From Trema orientale (lineage: Eukaryota; Streptophyta; Magnoliopsida; Rosales; Cannabaceae), in NCBI GenBank assembly GCA_002914845.1, contig JXTC01000048.1, forward strand, positions 486,913 through 550,912: a stretch of DNA of 64,000 nucleotides. Direction: 5' to 3'. Made by a program: the position numbers and the translations under genes. The notes below the pieces were generated by a model that had not been told where the DNA came from, made no database searches, and was given only the letters and a program-made list of their open reading frames with translations. Below, in pieces: positions 1 to 14,225 of this stretch (the first letter of the stretch is position 1; each line of letters begins with the position of its first letter).

Positions 1-3000
1 TGAAGGTAGGAAGGGAGAGGAGGGTTCTCATGGACTCCACACACATCAATAAAGAAGTCACGGAGGCCAGGATAGATATTGCACAACGTCTTGTTTAAAG
101 GACCAGGAGCCACACTGGTTAACGTGCATTGAGGATGCATCTCTTTCATTTGGTCCATAGCTCCAGTCGAATCATGCCAAAATACTTCATCGGGAGACAA
201 AAATTTACCAGATACTACATCCTCATGACTTAAACTAGATGCATATGGTACAAATATGCAAGGTTCAGAATGAAATTCCTCTGCAAATTTCTTTGAAACA
301 GCCACTTCATGCCAAATAAACGCATACAATTTGGACATTTGTGTTACGCTGGCCAGTAAAAAAGTAAAAAGAGTGTCACTGAAAGACCAAAATCTGAGCT
401 AAAAGCGTCATTGAAATACCAAAATCTAAACTACACAAAAATTACATCTTGTATAAATAATTAACTGAAGTCGAAGGGAAGGATTGAAATCAGAAGAAAT
501 TATTGAAGATAAAACAATTTAATCAAGAGTTCCAAAGATATCTTAAACATTCTTCTAGAGAAACAATTCCCTAGAAAAATGGAAATAAAAGAAGAAAAAT
601 CATATGGCTACAGAAGAGCAAAGGCAGCAAGGAAATGAAAAGTAGAACATAAAACGAAAGAAACGGTAATCAATTAAGATGACAATCTTGTGAAGAAAAA
701 TGACAAAATATCAATACAGTACGACCATGTTCAATTAAGGGCATATAAAACCAGTCAAACAGAAAATAAAATTCCTTGCATATTGCGTGTATATTTTAGC
801 CAATTCCTTTTACATGGACAGTTACAGTACAATCATGTTCCAATAAATGGTAAAAACCAGTGAAACAAAAACTCTTCACATAGGTGAAATCAAGAAACTT
901 GAACAAAGTTCCAGGGGGAAAAAAGGGAAACTTGAACAAAGCATGATATCATTTATTTCAACTAAAGAACGAGGTCCAACATGATCAAAGATACAGTAAT
1001 ACCTGGCCATGAACGGGGTCTTACATCTCCATGTTTTCAGCACTTCATAAACGTCTTCAAGGGTTACCTCAGTCTTAAAACCAATATCACTGGCTAACTT
1101 CCCGCTTTTCACCTGTTTGAAAAGAAACAAAGTACAATAAATTATGAAAAATTCAAGACAGAATAGCATACAAATGAAAATATAATTATAAAGGAACAAA
1201 TATGTCTTTTACAAAATTATGAGTTTCCCAGTCAAAACCCATTTTTTAGTTTAAGATTGTTGCACTCACAAGGAGAAAAACAAAAAACAACAGCAACAGC
1301 CACCTCAGAATTCCTTTTTCCCAAATGAGGAAAAAATGCTCTCAAATATTTAGAAACGATTACAAAGAAATTTCAAAATGTTCCTAAAAACCTTAAATCA
1401 ATAAAGAAATTATTGGAAAATCCTCATCACAGATCAGAGAAACTGCTCTTACAAATTTGTTTGTGATTATATAATCATCAATTTTGTCGATTAAGTAGTG
1501 AATCTCCTTCATTTTACATAATTCTCATTTTCTGTCCCATCACCAACTAAAGAACAAACAAGAAACTTATATAGGGAGACAAAATTAAATAAGAGAGAAA
1601 GGGAACCATCTATTGGAGAAGCAATATTCCTAAACAGGCAGTGTGATCATCTACATGCGAAGAATTTAAGATGAAATTATAACAATTTACACTTGGTGGT
1701 TAAGTATCTCGTTAACGTCCAAGTTCTACCGTACAAAACTGTCAAGCACGTGAAAGGAGCAATCCTATGGATAGTTCCTTGTGTTCAAAGTTACAAAAAG
1801 ACACAAGTTTCCTATATTCAGCAGCAGCAAAAGACTTCAAATTGGCAGAAATCAAAGACACTTATATCATATTACTTAACTTCTATGGATATGAAAAGAC
1901 ATATTTATCATTGAATGAAAGCTTATTGTATCATGTCTGGGAACAAATTCAACTAAAATTTATCGATCTGTTAAATGAATGATAGTCATCACTAATGGGT
2001 TTGGTCTCTTTATATATGTACACATACATTAATAATAAACGAAAAAAAAAAAAACACTATTAATGGAACTTAGAAACAGAAGCATAATGGTAAATATTCT
2101 CAATATAAGCTAAGCTAATTACTATCCGTGTTGTAACAAAAGAATTCATAAATACAAAAAGCATTACTGAAAAACTACAATAATATCCGAAAATCTCATT
2201 CTTAGAAACCTACAGATAGCAGATAAAACTATGCTTGAAAATATAAGCAATAAACTAAATCATAAAGGAAGAAAGCATGCTTGGAAACTAACCTTTGGGC
2301 TAGCATATGGAGCAGATGCACCAAAAACCGAGCGCACTGCATCACAGTCGTAATATAAATCTTTTGGATAGTGAAGTTTATCATCCATAGTTGATACAAC
2401 CCACTGAACACCAGAGATGGTTCTTATAAATGAAGACCTAAAAGGCTTACTATCTAGAACGGTTTTGGAAGTGAAGTATCCTGTTGATTTATCACTAAAG
2501 CAAGAATCCCATAATTTATCAAGAACCTCTAAGAGATATTCACAATTTTTTCTGTTGCCATTTCTTGACAAGATGGATAATAAATCTACCAATTCATGAG
2601 ATTCCCAATCTATGACAATCGATCCATGGGAAATCAAATCTCCCTCTGACATTAAATGTTTAAATAGAACTTGAGATATATCTTCAACACTATTCTCAAC
2701 TTGGACTACTTTAACAAAATCTGTGATTCCAATTCCCTGGAAAAATTCCCTCCACTTGATTACTCCAGACGGGAGTGCTTTGGTTATTGGATGCTTCAAA
2801 TAGGAGATGTCAACCTCATGCCATTTTACATCTACAGCTTCAATTAACTTATTTATGTTAACAGGATTTCCAAATTCTTCACTAAAATGAATTGATACTT
2901 CAGCAGGTCGTTTATAACCGTAATTTGTTAAAATATAAGCTCTATTTTGTAACTGTGACATTATGTACTCCCTTTCACCAAGGCAATCCGGGCAGCTAAA

Positions 3001-6000
3001 TTGTAGGTGGGACATTACAAAACAAACATATTCTGTCATCAAATTCTTGTCCTTGTCTGTAATAGTTTCATCAGATATTGCGGGAAGGATATGCACCTTA
3101 ATGATTTCATGTGCTGACAATCGTTGGACACCAATTTTATAAAGCATCAAGGTGAGTTTGTCAGATAATGTCGGATCTGTTTGTGAGCCATCAACAGATG
3201 ATGCAGATAGGAAGGCAGGACTTACAATCCGAAGTTTGGCATATAGATTTGGAAAAGACTCAATTCCATGCTCCCCATCAAAACCCGAGCTTGAAGCGTC
3301 AAAATGTAGCCAAATTGTACCATCATCTACTGCACTATATGTACCATTTGAAAGGGGAATAAATGGAATTCTTCTAAGGTTATCTACGCAATCTAATTCT
3401 ACTTCAGAATCTAGTACAGTTCGGCTAGAGAAATGCACTGACATTGTATAAAGTTCAATTAGACAAGAGGACAACCAGCCCATGCCCATTGATTCGAGGC
3501 CACTTTCTGTGCGACACAAGGACGAAATAACTTGAACTATAATTTTAGGTCCATACTCCTCAACACCTAGTGTCCTTGCAAGAGAATCAGATAGAACTAT
3601 ATGTTTATCCAAGAAACCAAGGCCAAGGTGTTCATGAAGCAAACCAACAGGAAGAATAGAATGAGCTTGCTCATTCCAGCCTCGTAAAACCTTGCATGGT
3701 GGAACCCATTTACTATTACCTCCTTCCAAAAGTAAACAATTTGACATGCGCAATCTAGAAATAATCATTCTAGGAAGACTGGAAAAGAAACCATGCACCT
3801 CCCCAACAAGTGGAACAAAGCTCATAAAAGCTGATACAGCTTTTCCTGGATTATCTTTAAAGCATGGAAGATCACAAAAAGCTCTCTCTGCTTTGACAAA
3901 CAAAGCTGGAAACTCCGACAATAACCATTGGTTCCATGGACTATTCCCGTCCACCTCTTCTCTAGATGAAGGAAGAACAAAATCACCCTGAAGGATAAAT
4001 TTCAGGCCATAAGTTCTTAGAGGAAGAAATGCAAATACAGGCTGTTGACTTAGATGTGGACTATAACCACCATCAGCCAATTCCTGCAGTGTAAACGCTA
4101 CTGAAATCTCTGTCATTTGTACATCGGAACGAATAAAATCTGCCCGTAATTTCTCCGACACAACCAACCATGTCATTTTCTCCTTTCCATGTGAGACATT
4201 GATGATACCATGCCCCACAATTTCTTTCCTCATGACAATAAGCGAATCTTCAAGCAAGTTTCTAAACTTGATACACTGGAGGCGGTGAAGAAAAAGTAAC
4301 AAAGATGGATGAAGATCTGAAAACATCATCATAATACTTTTCATTACAGTTCCTTCTGATAATCTTTCTGATAATCTTGATCTAAAAGGAAGCACAATGC
4401 AAGTGTTACAATGGTCAAAATCTAATGCAGAACTGCCAGTAGATGCCAGCCTACGAATCAGATTCAGGTTGCAAGGAGGTATGACTGTTGGCAAAACAAA
4501 ACCAATCTGGCCCTCACTTATGTCAAACTTGACATGAAAGCCATTGGAATGAATCTCTGGAGCATCTGTGATCTACAAAAGATTTTCGCACATTAGTAAG
4601 AGCTTCCTAGCAACTGAGTACAAAATAAAATTCATCAAACTTGACAAAATAGCCACCAGAATTAATCCAATTAGCAGGCTGGTAAACTATCCTGATTTCC
4701 AATGATCTCAAAAAGTTTAAGAGTTCTAATACAGAACTTCCCTTTGTTAAGTTCTAGAAGCAGCTAAAATGTCTCCAACCAGCAAATATCATCAGGACAA
4801 TTAGATGATCTTAATCATTAAATCATCTAGTTTAGATGTATCTAAACTTCACAACTATTCAGTATAATAGAAGAAATAAATCATCCAGTTCAGAAGGATC
4901 TAGACTTCACAACTATCCTTTTGACAATTAGATTATCTTACTCATTAAATCACCTAGTTCAGAAATATCTAGACTTCACAATTATCCAGTACCATTCACG
5001 AAATAAAATAAATAAATCTTGCTGCAATCAGGGATGGAGCTGTTCAGGGTTGAGTGGGGACAATTGCCCCCACTGGACTTTCGAAAAAAAAATCTTATAT
5101 ATATTATATACATTTATATATGTACATAGAATATAGATATAACGTAAATAAGAAAAATTATAAGAGCTACGTTTACACATTTATGCTGGGCCTCAACAAA
5201 TTCTCCTTGGCCCACAACAAATTCTCTTCGAATGAAAGCCCATGTCGAAGTGTAATACATATATCAGTCTAGTAAGTTGTATTGCAATTTAGGAAAAAAC
5301 TCAAAAAGTGAAATTAATTCTTAGTGGGACCACATTTACAAACCATTAATTTTAGGTGTTGCAATTTTTTTAAATTCTTATTAGAAGTTGCAATTTATTT
5401 TGTTAGATTAAATTGAAAATATGATTTTTTTTTTTTATAGGACTTTTAAAGTCACCCAATTTGGAACACAAAAGAGCAATACGGTTAAAAACTTTTCTGT
5501 AATTAATTAGATACATTAAATTTCAAAAAGCTAATTTTTGTAATTTTATCCGAATCTTCAATGTTGAGGTTTAAAGTCAAATCCATTATCCTTACTGAAA
5601 AATGATAATAAATCTATAAATGTTAGCTAAGTTAATAGTTTATTGTTTATGTTTATAAAAAGTCTTTATTTAAATATGTTCTTACGTTTTGTTGGTTTAA
5701 TTTTATATAGAACAGTTGTAGAAAGATATTTTAAATGAATATCTCAATTTCCTTCCAATTAGTTTTTTAACTATGAAAACTTGTCAGGAACAATTGTAAT
5801 GTATAGGAACAAAATGATGACATTTTAATTATCTTTTTAAAAAATTAGTAAAATCTTTGCCCCCACTAAATTACAATCCTGGCTCCGTCCCTGGCTGCAA
5901 TTCATTAAATATTTTCCTTGTTATTTTAAAAAAAAAAAATCAGGAATATTGGGAGATATAATCTCATTTCTTTTAGCTTCAGGAAAAAAAAAAAAAAAAA

Positions 6001-9000
6001 ACCCTTTATGTGGAAAAATAAATGAACATTTGATATATCATGACTTAACAAAAAAATTCTGATGAAAAATAATAAGTCTCGGTTCATTTTTCTTTTTTTA
6101 ATTTGAGAACTGGCATTTTAATTGGGTAAGAAATACGACTTATGAGGAGAAAATAATGAAAAAAAAAAAAAAAAATTCACCATAAGAACTGAGAATAATG
6201 AAATTTCAATATGAAAGAACTAAACTTTCTTCTTCTTTTTTTAATTTGCCGGAAAAAAAGAACTAGACCTGGAAGCAATAGAAAGTTCACCCAATTTGTA
6301 ATAAGGCCTACAGTAACTGGAAGAGGGGAAGAAAAAGCAAGTTTTACACATGAACTAGAAAAGAAAGAGCTAGTGTTTTATCAACATACCCGAAATACTG
6401 ATTTGAAACCAATACCCTTCTGCCCTATATATCCAGCATTAGATCCTTTCTTTGTTGAATTTCCAATGTCACATAGTGCTCTAATATTCCGGGCCGAGAA
6501 ACCCTGCTCATTGTTTAAAACAATAATACCTGAATCCTGAAGAATAAATGTCAAAGTTGGCTCTACATTTTCCGGGTAGATATTGTCATCGGCATTTTGA
6601 ACCTGAAGCAAAAAAGAACAATGAGATGTATTTAAAACAACCCAAACCATTGAAGAACAATGAGATGCATTTAAAACAACACAAAAGGTACTTGATTGCA
6701 AATAGGACTCAATTAAACACAAACAAAAGCAACTGAATTTTCTTTCACGAAAATTAACAAATCAATTAAAAGAATTTTTAAATAAAAGAAATGAAAAGAG
6801 TACGAAAGGAGGAGAGAAGACCTCCAACGAAGAGAAAAACAAGAAAGGGCAGAATCTAGAACAAGACAGCCCATAAAACTAAACCTTCAACAAATTGACC
6901 TGTCCCAAAGAAATCAATGCTAATGGATAACCCTTAAACTCCTTAACAGTAGAAACCAATAAAGAAAACCCTAACAATTCTCTCCCAGCTACCTTCAAAA
7001 TACTCATTGCAGTCTTCAAAAATCCTCCTTATTCCTCTCCAACCAACAAGTCAAACAGTTGCTACAACTGTGTGTGCTAATTGGGATATTTCAAAAAATT
7101 CCCTAGATTTTGCATCAATGGAAATTATAGTCCTGGTAATTACAATTCATTAACTTGTAATTTGAAATATTCTACAAATCCATCCCCAGGTGTTGTCAAT
7201 TGGGAAAAACAGCGCAAAATGTATCATTCATGCCCTTCTTGAACAGCATCCAAACATGTCAAATTGATCTGAATCCATGTACTTGAACATTCAAGTTAGC
7301 ATAATAACTTTTCAGGCTGTACATCAGGTAGATTGATTTCTTTAAACTTTTCAAAGCATTTGACCACAATTTAAAAAGGGTCAATTGGCATTTCACATGC
7401 CCAAAGGGAAGGTTTGTACGCAATTTCAGATGGCAAGTTATTGGATTAGTTTTACCAGGAATATCTACAGTACTGAAATGCTCAAACTAACAAAGTAGTC
7501 TTAAGAGGCAATGAAAGCACCCAAGTTGAATAGAAGAAGTACAAGACAAGACCAAGAATTAATAGGATAAAAGAAATGGGGAAAGACAGTAATATATTTT
7601 AAATCTCCTAAACAAGCGAGATAAAAAACAAATCTATATACCTGCCATATGACTTATTATTAATTGATTACACTTCTGACAATAGGCAGTTAAATATATT
7701 ATTCCAAAGGAATGCGCTTACCAGCTCAAGAAGAAAATGTGAATCCTGAGAATATAATTCCTGAGAAAGACAATGCAATGCTCTCCCCAAACGAGCATGC
7801 TGCTTCTTTAACATGCCATTCTCAACATTAGAAAGGCTTGAATCCAGACCAAATTCTTCTTTCCTAATAGACTCAATGACGAGTGCTGCATCGTCATTAA
7901 GTTCAGAAAAAGGCAGTGAGCCACGACTACTGCCAATTCCGTAATCAGAAACTTCTGCATCATTGATCGCAGCTGAAACTTGAGTAAATTTTCCGCTTTG
8001 CTCATCTGACCTAACAGATGCGTCCTTATTCCCTTCCTCAGAAGTGGAAAACTTATCTAACAAATCTTGCTGATGTATTGACCCTGACTTTCTATTAGAC
8101 CGTTTTGCTTTCAGGCATGAAGCCTCATTCAAAGACAAATTACGAGAATCTTTGGAAAATGCATGGTAATCATTAATCCACTCCACGATGCCAAGAGTTA
8201 GCCCTATTTCATGAAGCATAAGATGCTGATCTGTTTGGTTGCATTCAAATAAAATGGATGTTGCAGCATCTTTGACAAGAGACTGCATCCCAGAGAGAAA
8301 TACATCAGCAGCAAATACACGAATCTCTGTCGGTAGATAGCAAAGACAATCAAGGACAAACCTTGAAATAGCAGACACTGCTATGTTCATTTTGCTCAAG
8401 TTATTTTGTAACTGGCTATTGAAATTAGCTGTAGTAACTTCTCTAATCATTCTCTCTTTGCAAAAGACTTTTCCATTAAAAAGAGAGTTTCCACAGCCAT
8501 TTGAGTCAGCAGTTTCTATAGAATTATTGAAGATCACTTTAAATGCATGCTGTGCATGGCATTTTAAGAGGGAAATGGGAACATTTTTTTCTCCTCCAAG
8601 TACTGAGAACAGAGATAACAATTTAACTGCTGTTTGGAATGAGGATCCTTGAATTGCAGCTTCCAAAAATGAATCAATTGTAGCTGAAGGATCAATACGA
8701 ACCACCTTGGCATCTCTGGTCACCAAACACAACAATTCATCCGTTTTGACTTCTTTTAGCAACCATGGCACAAGAGGACCAAGTGAGGGAGCAAATATAA
8801 GGTCCCAATGTGACCATAAGTTCAAATCGGACAGCATTGGTGCCTTAAGTAAGACTTCAATAGCATCCTTGCATGTAACAGAATCATGGCTTCTTACATC
8901 TTGGTCATTGACAGAACTCAAAGAAGTTCTCTTCACCAGGTCAGTCTTGTTACCAGCTGAGGATTCTGTAACATTACTTGTGCATAATGTGAAAGAGAAT

Positions 9001-12000
9001 ATAACAGACTTAGAAATTACACCGGTTTTATCCTTCATTTCCATGCTTAGGAAATCTTTCAAAGAACCATTTGCAACAATTTTGAAACTGATGAATGGGA
9101 ACTGCCTCATAAGAAGAGAAGAAATATCTTGCATGGTTATGTTTTTATTCTCCCACAAATTATTTGAAGCTTGTGACAGTATAAGTACCAGTTGATGATG
9201 CATCATCCGAACCTCCAAAGGACTTTTCTCACTTACATCACCAGTTAATAACTTGCACAGCTCTTGTGGCAGCAGAGAAGTATATTTTTCCAAAAACAGT
9301 ATAAAATCCCCATAACCAAGAGATTTAAATTCCTTGACACAAAATTGGTCTGCCAGCCAACGCTCGCAATTGGAAAGGTATCTCAATATGCCAAAGCTAT
9401 TTTCAAGCAACGATATACCATTGATAGAGATTTCATGATCAAGCTTGACATATGCAGCAACTTTCCTTATAATATCTTCAACTGATGCACCTGTAATAAT
9501 TGAATGCGTCACTAAAAGGAGACAAGTCTAAAGTAAAAACAGGATGTAACATACATACGAGACTATAAGCGAGTGTTACTAAGTTATGGAAAGAAAAGAG
9601 GTACTTGAAAAGCCCCATATCTTTTCACCCAATTAAAATGAAAATAGTTGCTTTGACGTTATATAACAAAACAACTAATGTTGAAGTGACAAGTAGCATA
9701 GCATAGTGCTTGTATACAAACCTTGCAAACCTATCAACTTGTTTCACGATGAGAGATAAAACATTCCCCTATCTAAATATTTGTGGATCCTATTTTCCTA
9801 AAGCATTTGTGGATCAGCAAACAGGAATCCAAAAACCATAGGAACACATGGAATACAACCACGATAGCAATAATTCACAACAATTTACCTATTATTCAAC
9901 AACTTCTAAAGGCAAAAATACTCACCAAGTGACTGCTCCGCAATAGGTTCACTGGTCACTGGTGCATCCTTCATGCTTGGTTCAACATCTATTCTCTCAT
10001 ACTCGACATTATCATTAATAAGTGGCTTAGATATATCAAATTGACTGATTGCTTGGACAGTGTCATAGATGCTATCCCACATTCCTAATTTGATAGATGA
10101 AACCTGCAAAATGAAACACAAGAATGGTCAAGGAGTACACTCATAAGTCACAGCACATCGCAAACTCTTAAACTTCATATATGTTCCCAGCAAAATATAT
10201 AAATATATACATATATAAAATTAAATATACATTTTTATGCATAGATAATCTATATACACACACATATGTATAGATAAAAGAAGCACTTTAATGTGAATGA
10301 AAAGAATGTGGCAAGAAAGGCAGAACAAATTGATCACCATCAACTTACAGCAACATTTAATATTCCGATGAATGGATAACATGAAAACATAGATATCATC
10401 CTCTTTTGGTCTCGAACTTTATAAAAACGAAGCATCCGCTTTAAAACCTACGAGTACCAGGAGAAATCTGCTCAGAACTGCTATTTGTATTACCCAGAAA
10501 CATTGGCAAGAAATAAGCACAAGTCAAAACCAAAAATACATGAGTGCTGCTTTAATCTAGTGCTGATATTCAAGAAACAGTGACCATGGAGTCAATAAAC
10601 CAGGAAGGGAAAAATAAGCATCATACATCTCAACATTCGATTTATGTTAAACTAGTCAGCTCTTAAATAACTGCAAGAACCAAGAGATAAACAGCCACAC
10701 TTAAATTCATGAGGCAAAAATGTATATCCATGACATATATTTAAACCATATGATGAGATGCTCACGAGGCAAAAATGTATATCCATGACATATATTTAAT
10801 CCATATGATGAGATGCATTCTTATTCAACAGCTCATGCAATGAAAGAAGACTTTGAAACATACCTGACCCACATTAACTCCTCGACAACGATCTTTCCAA
10901 ATAGCAATAAACATCCTCATAGAATCATCGGTGACAGAAAAATCATCTTCAGTGGCTGAAGAATCATCTTCATTAATATCACTACCCTCCTTGGGCCCCT
11001 TACCATCATCTACAAGTACGTCCAGTCCTACCTTGTCTATCTTTCTTAATTTGTGGAGTGCGGAGTTTATTTTGTTTAGTTCTTCAGATTTTCTTTTCTT
11101 TTTAACTGATCCACTACTCTTATGGTGCTTTTGGCTGCCACTAGCTGGAGACATATGGTCCTTAGATTCACATATAAGACCAAGCCGTGCCATCTCTTCA
11201 GTTGCAGATGGGTAAGGACAAGTACTCGGTCGGTCTGAACTTTTAACAGGTTGTGAAGAGAGGTTAATATGAGTGTCAGTGGCATAGTCACTATCATCTT
11301 CATGTACACAATCATCATTAAATTCATCTTCTGAGCTTGATGAAAAAAATCTGGTATGCTTGCCACAAAAATCCTTATGTACAGTAGAAAATGATTCAAC
11401 ACGCTGAGAAATGGCATTAAAACGTTCATCTAAATCTGTCTTCTGCGAGGAAAAAAGAGGACGTTCCTTTCTTTGGCTACCATTTCGTTTAACCAACTTT
11501 TGAAATTTCCTCCGCTCAGCAGTTTCCAGCGTCATGGCCTTCACAATAAAAGATACATTCAACCTATCATAAAAAATTTGAATAAGATGAGATCATAAAC
11601 TGTATACTGCTAATTTGCATATAGAATTGCCTACAGACACACCACAGACTTGAATGTACGAGTACCACACCACTAAAATGCACAAGCCCTCAAGAACCTA
11701 AAGTTAAAATATTCAATTATGAAGGTCGATAAAATCCCTTCCAATGTCAATACTTCAAACCTTAATCTTAGCTTGGCTTATTTCCAGTATAAACAATCAC
11801 AGAAGAGCTTCTTCTTCCTTCTCTTTTCCCCCAACTCAATACTCCAATTGTAAACTAAGAACATGATCTCTAAAGTTCATTGAACCAAAAAGAAATCTTA
11901 AAACTGCAAAGTGCTAAAAATAGAAAAAGAAAACACTCTGATGCATATTAAGATCAATGTAGTTAACAATTAAACGTGTGTAGTGGATAGTGATGAAGAA

Positions 12001-13911
12001 GGGTAACATTTACATCAGAAAATATAGCTAAAAGTGTGACCACTTTCTTCTGCTCAAAGAAGAAAACAGATAACCAACATAATATAATAAGAGAACTCAT
12101 AATACAAATTTAACCAAACACTAGCCCTAGTCTCAAGTACACAACAATAAAACAAAATATCGCAATTTTTTAAAGAAAGAAATTGTTGAAATTTTCTTAA
12201 GTTTGTAAAATAAATCCGAAAAAGTGTGCAATGTCCTAACTCCATATCGCTTCCCTGATTCAAACATTACTGATTACTCAGCATCCAAAAACATTTGAGA
12301 GAATGAGTGTAACTACATATTCTAAAAAGTTGGAGGCTGAGGAGAGGAAATGTAGATCAGATGGATTCATGTATAGTTATATGAAGCTATATACAATAAA
12401 ATGTAAGGGTCCCTAGAATAATTAAAATTAAACTAAAAACAAAAAATAAAATAAAAAGAAACCAGCCTCTCACCAAATCAAAAAACAAAATATTCTTAAA
12501 ACTCTTTTACATCTGTTAACCACAAAATAAAGGTGCTTATTATTGGGTTCAGCGGGAGGACAAGTATCAAAAAAGAAAATAGAAATAAAAATAAAGGTGA
12601 TTATTATCGGACAAACACATAGGAATATTAATACCACATAATATTCCAACTAAGAGTAAAATTTTGGACTAATATGTTTAACTGCAGTAAATAAATAACA
12701 AGGTTCTCAATCAAAAATAAGTGAAAGTGAAGGCAATTTTGTACAGAATACCTGTTTATCAAAAAGAGGGAGCAAAAAAGAGCCTGTTACATACCCCAAA
12801 TTCTGAATCCGTATGCCAAGCTCTTCCTTCCTGGCAACCGATCGCTTCTCAGCAATAAAATCCAAGAATTCTTCGACCTTAACATTTCTATATTTACAAA
12901 CACGTCCAAACTCCGAAAGAAGCAGGATTATCTCTTCAGTTGTTATCTTAAAAACTTGACTTGCATCCGAATTCACTGAGAAATAATGCAGAACCAGAGG
13001 GTGCCGGACGAAAGGGCCCAAAGCCAGATCTTCAAACTTCTCAACGCCTTCGTTATTGCAGATTGCTACTTCCAAATCATACAAAGAAAGAATTTTCCGC
13101 ACAGCAACAAAGCAGTGGATAAATGAATTTACCTAAATAACAATAGATAGAAAATTAAGTAATCTGGGTCATAACTATAGACACCTGAAAAAAAAAAAAA
13201 AAATAACATAATTTTGGCACAAGCCAGCAAAATTCTATATTTCATCGGAATGCAGCTAAATTGGTTGAAAAACAAGTTTCAAAGTTTTCTCTTTCTCGAC
13301 TCAATCGTCCTGCTAAACTGAGTTTCAGGCTCATCAAAGCAATAAAAAATCATACAATAAAAATTGTTATATTCTCTCCAAACATAAGCTTCAAGCTCCA
13401 GCATGAAAAGGAAGCTCTGTTCACAACAATTAGAAAATATTCAATTCGAGAATCCGGCAATCAACACTCCTACCTTTCCTTCAACGAGTATAATGTTATT
13501 AAGCGACGGAACCTCCTGCATACGAAACCCCAAAGAGCTCCACGAATCAACCTGGAGAGCCAAGAGCGCAGCCTGAGCGACGGGCCACGCCGAGACGGTC
13601 TTTCCGGCGGCAACAAAGTCGCGGCGGGCCTTCTCCACGGCCTTATCAACCTTATCGATCGAATTCTGAGGGGGGCTCTGGAACTGAAACGCCGGAGCAT
13701 GGAAGCCGGGGGGGTTTTGAACGGGAAAGGTAGGTAGGAAACCGGGATTCGGACCACGGTGCTGCCATTGATGGCGGTGATGAAGGTTTTGGGGTTGGAA
13801 GGCGACCTCTTGGTAATAAAGATTGGCTGGGTTTTGGATTGGGAAATTAGGGTTTAGAGGTTGCGATGATGATGATAAAGGGCGTGGCCATCCCCAGTGG
13901 CGTCCGTCCAT
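1..13911 (-). CDS. NOV: NO VEIN (NOV) protein, GHKL-ATPase family, 5' and middle part; C-terminus beyond left edge
   Basis: Nuclear plant protein related to Arabidopsis NO VEIN, needed for leaf vein formation and auxin-dependent cell fate; the biochemical role is unknown. Coding exons on the minus strand, all with GT-AG borders and matching phases: 13911-13474, 13132-12795, 11563-10864, 10103-9926, 9490-7722, 6602-6390, 4572-2293, 1112-1003 and 348 to the left edge. They give about 2124 residues; the Arabidopsis protein is about 2700, so roughly 600 residues, including the expected C-terminal DUF3883, lie outside. The N-terminus (about 1-90) is rich in Pro, Gln and His. Exon 3 is acidic, Ser-rich and has a basic KKKRK patch. 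Exon 6 (residues about 1142-1212) carries the GHKL ATPase signature: N-box QNADDN, then ALCDIGNSTKKG and GYIGQKGIGFKSVF. Exon 9 has FLSPDEVFWHDSTGAMD, typical of NOV. No stop codon or frameshift is seen. Family from motif recognition; exon borders are inferred by eye. Confidence 0.9.
4797..4990. repeat. three imperfect tandem copies of a ~65-70 bp unit in NOV intron 6
   Basis: The pattern 'attagatgatctta-tcattaaatca-ctagttcaga-ctagacttcacaactat' occurs about three times with substitutions and small gaps. It lies wholly in the intron between NOV exons 6 and 7. No coding or RNA signal is seen. Confidence 0.6.
5029..5893. mobile_element. hAT-superfamily non-autonomous element (865 bp) in NOV intron 6
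   Basis: The element begins CAGGGATGGAGC and ends GGCTCCGTCCCTG, so its ends are inverted repeats of the CAGGG type. The inverted similarity extends inward (gtgggg-caattgcccccact against tttgcccccacta). It is flanked by the 8-bp direct repeat GCTGCAAT at 5021-5028 and 5894-5901, the target duplication length of hAT transposons. No transposase reading frame is present. It lies in an intron and leaves the NOV splice sites untouched. Confidence 0.85.
6607..6691. repeat. ~45 bp direct duplication in NOV intron 5
   Basis: AGAACAATGAGATG(T/C)ATTTAAAACAAC occurs twice about 45 bases apart, just upstream (in gene sense) of the exon encoding the ATPase N-box. It is intronic and looks like a simple tandem duplication. 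Confidence 0.6.
10195..10275. repeat. TA/CA-rich microsatellite in NOV intron 3
   Basis: Alternating tata/taca runs including 'atatacatatataaaattaaatatac' type sequence and 'atacacacacatatgta'. Low complexity, intronic. Confidence 0.6.
10709..10817. repeat. ~57 bp tandem duplication in NOV intron 3
   Basis: A unit containing GAGGCAAAAATGTATATCC and CCATATGATGAGATGC is repeated twice head to tail with very few differences, immediately downstream (in gene sense) of the end of exon 3. The near identity suggests a recent duplication. Confidence 0.75.
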
Positions 13912-13960
13912 GGCGGATGGAGGAGGAGTGAAACAGAGGGAAAAGGATTAACAGGACAAG

Positions 13961-13968
13961 TAGGGTTT
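13961..13968 (-). promoter_or_regulatory. telo-box-like element upstream of NOV
   Basis: The minus strand reads AAAACCCTA about 50 bases before the NOV start codon. AAACCCTA is the plant telo-box, common in promoters and 5' leaders of genes active in dividing cells. A run of TA-rich sequence at 14027-14055 could supply a TATA box. Role is inferred from position only. Confidence 0.35.
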
Positions 13969-14225
13969 TAAGGCCTAAACGGGTTTTTGAGTATTTATAA
14001 TTTAGAGAGACGTGACCCTCTTTTTTTTATATATATATAATATACATATATATAAATTGGGGAGCGGGAGTTTTCAGGTTCAGGCGGTTTGGTGGTGCTG
14101 CATAGAATCGAATCAACGGCTTTGAAGCCTCCTATGAAATGGTGACTCCAGGGTAATGCCACGTACTTCCCTAAATACCTGTTTTCTAATTTAGTTCATA
14201 AATACATGTTTTTTATACCAGAGAT

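Noticed and set aside
13261-13757. Long open frames on both strands over the first NOV exon
   Set aside because: Shadows of exon 1 in other frames; only the minus-strand frame from 13911 continues into conserved NOV sequence with good splice sites.
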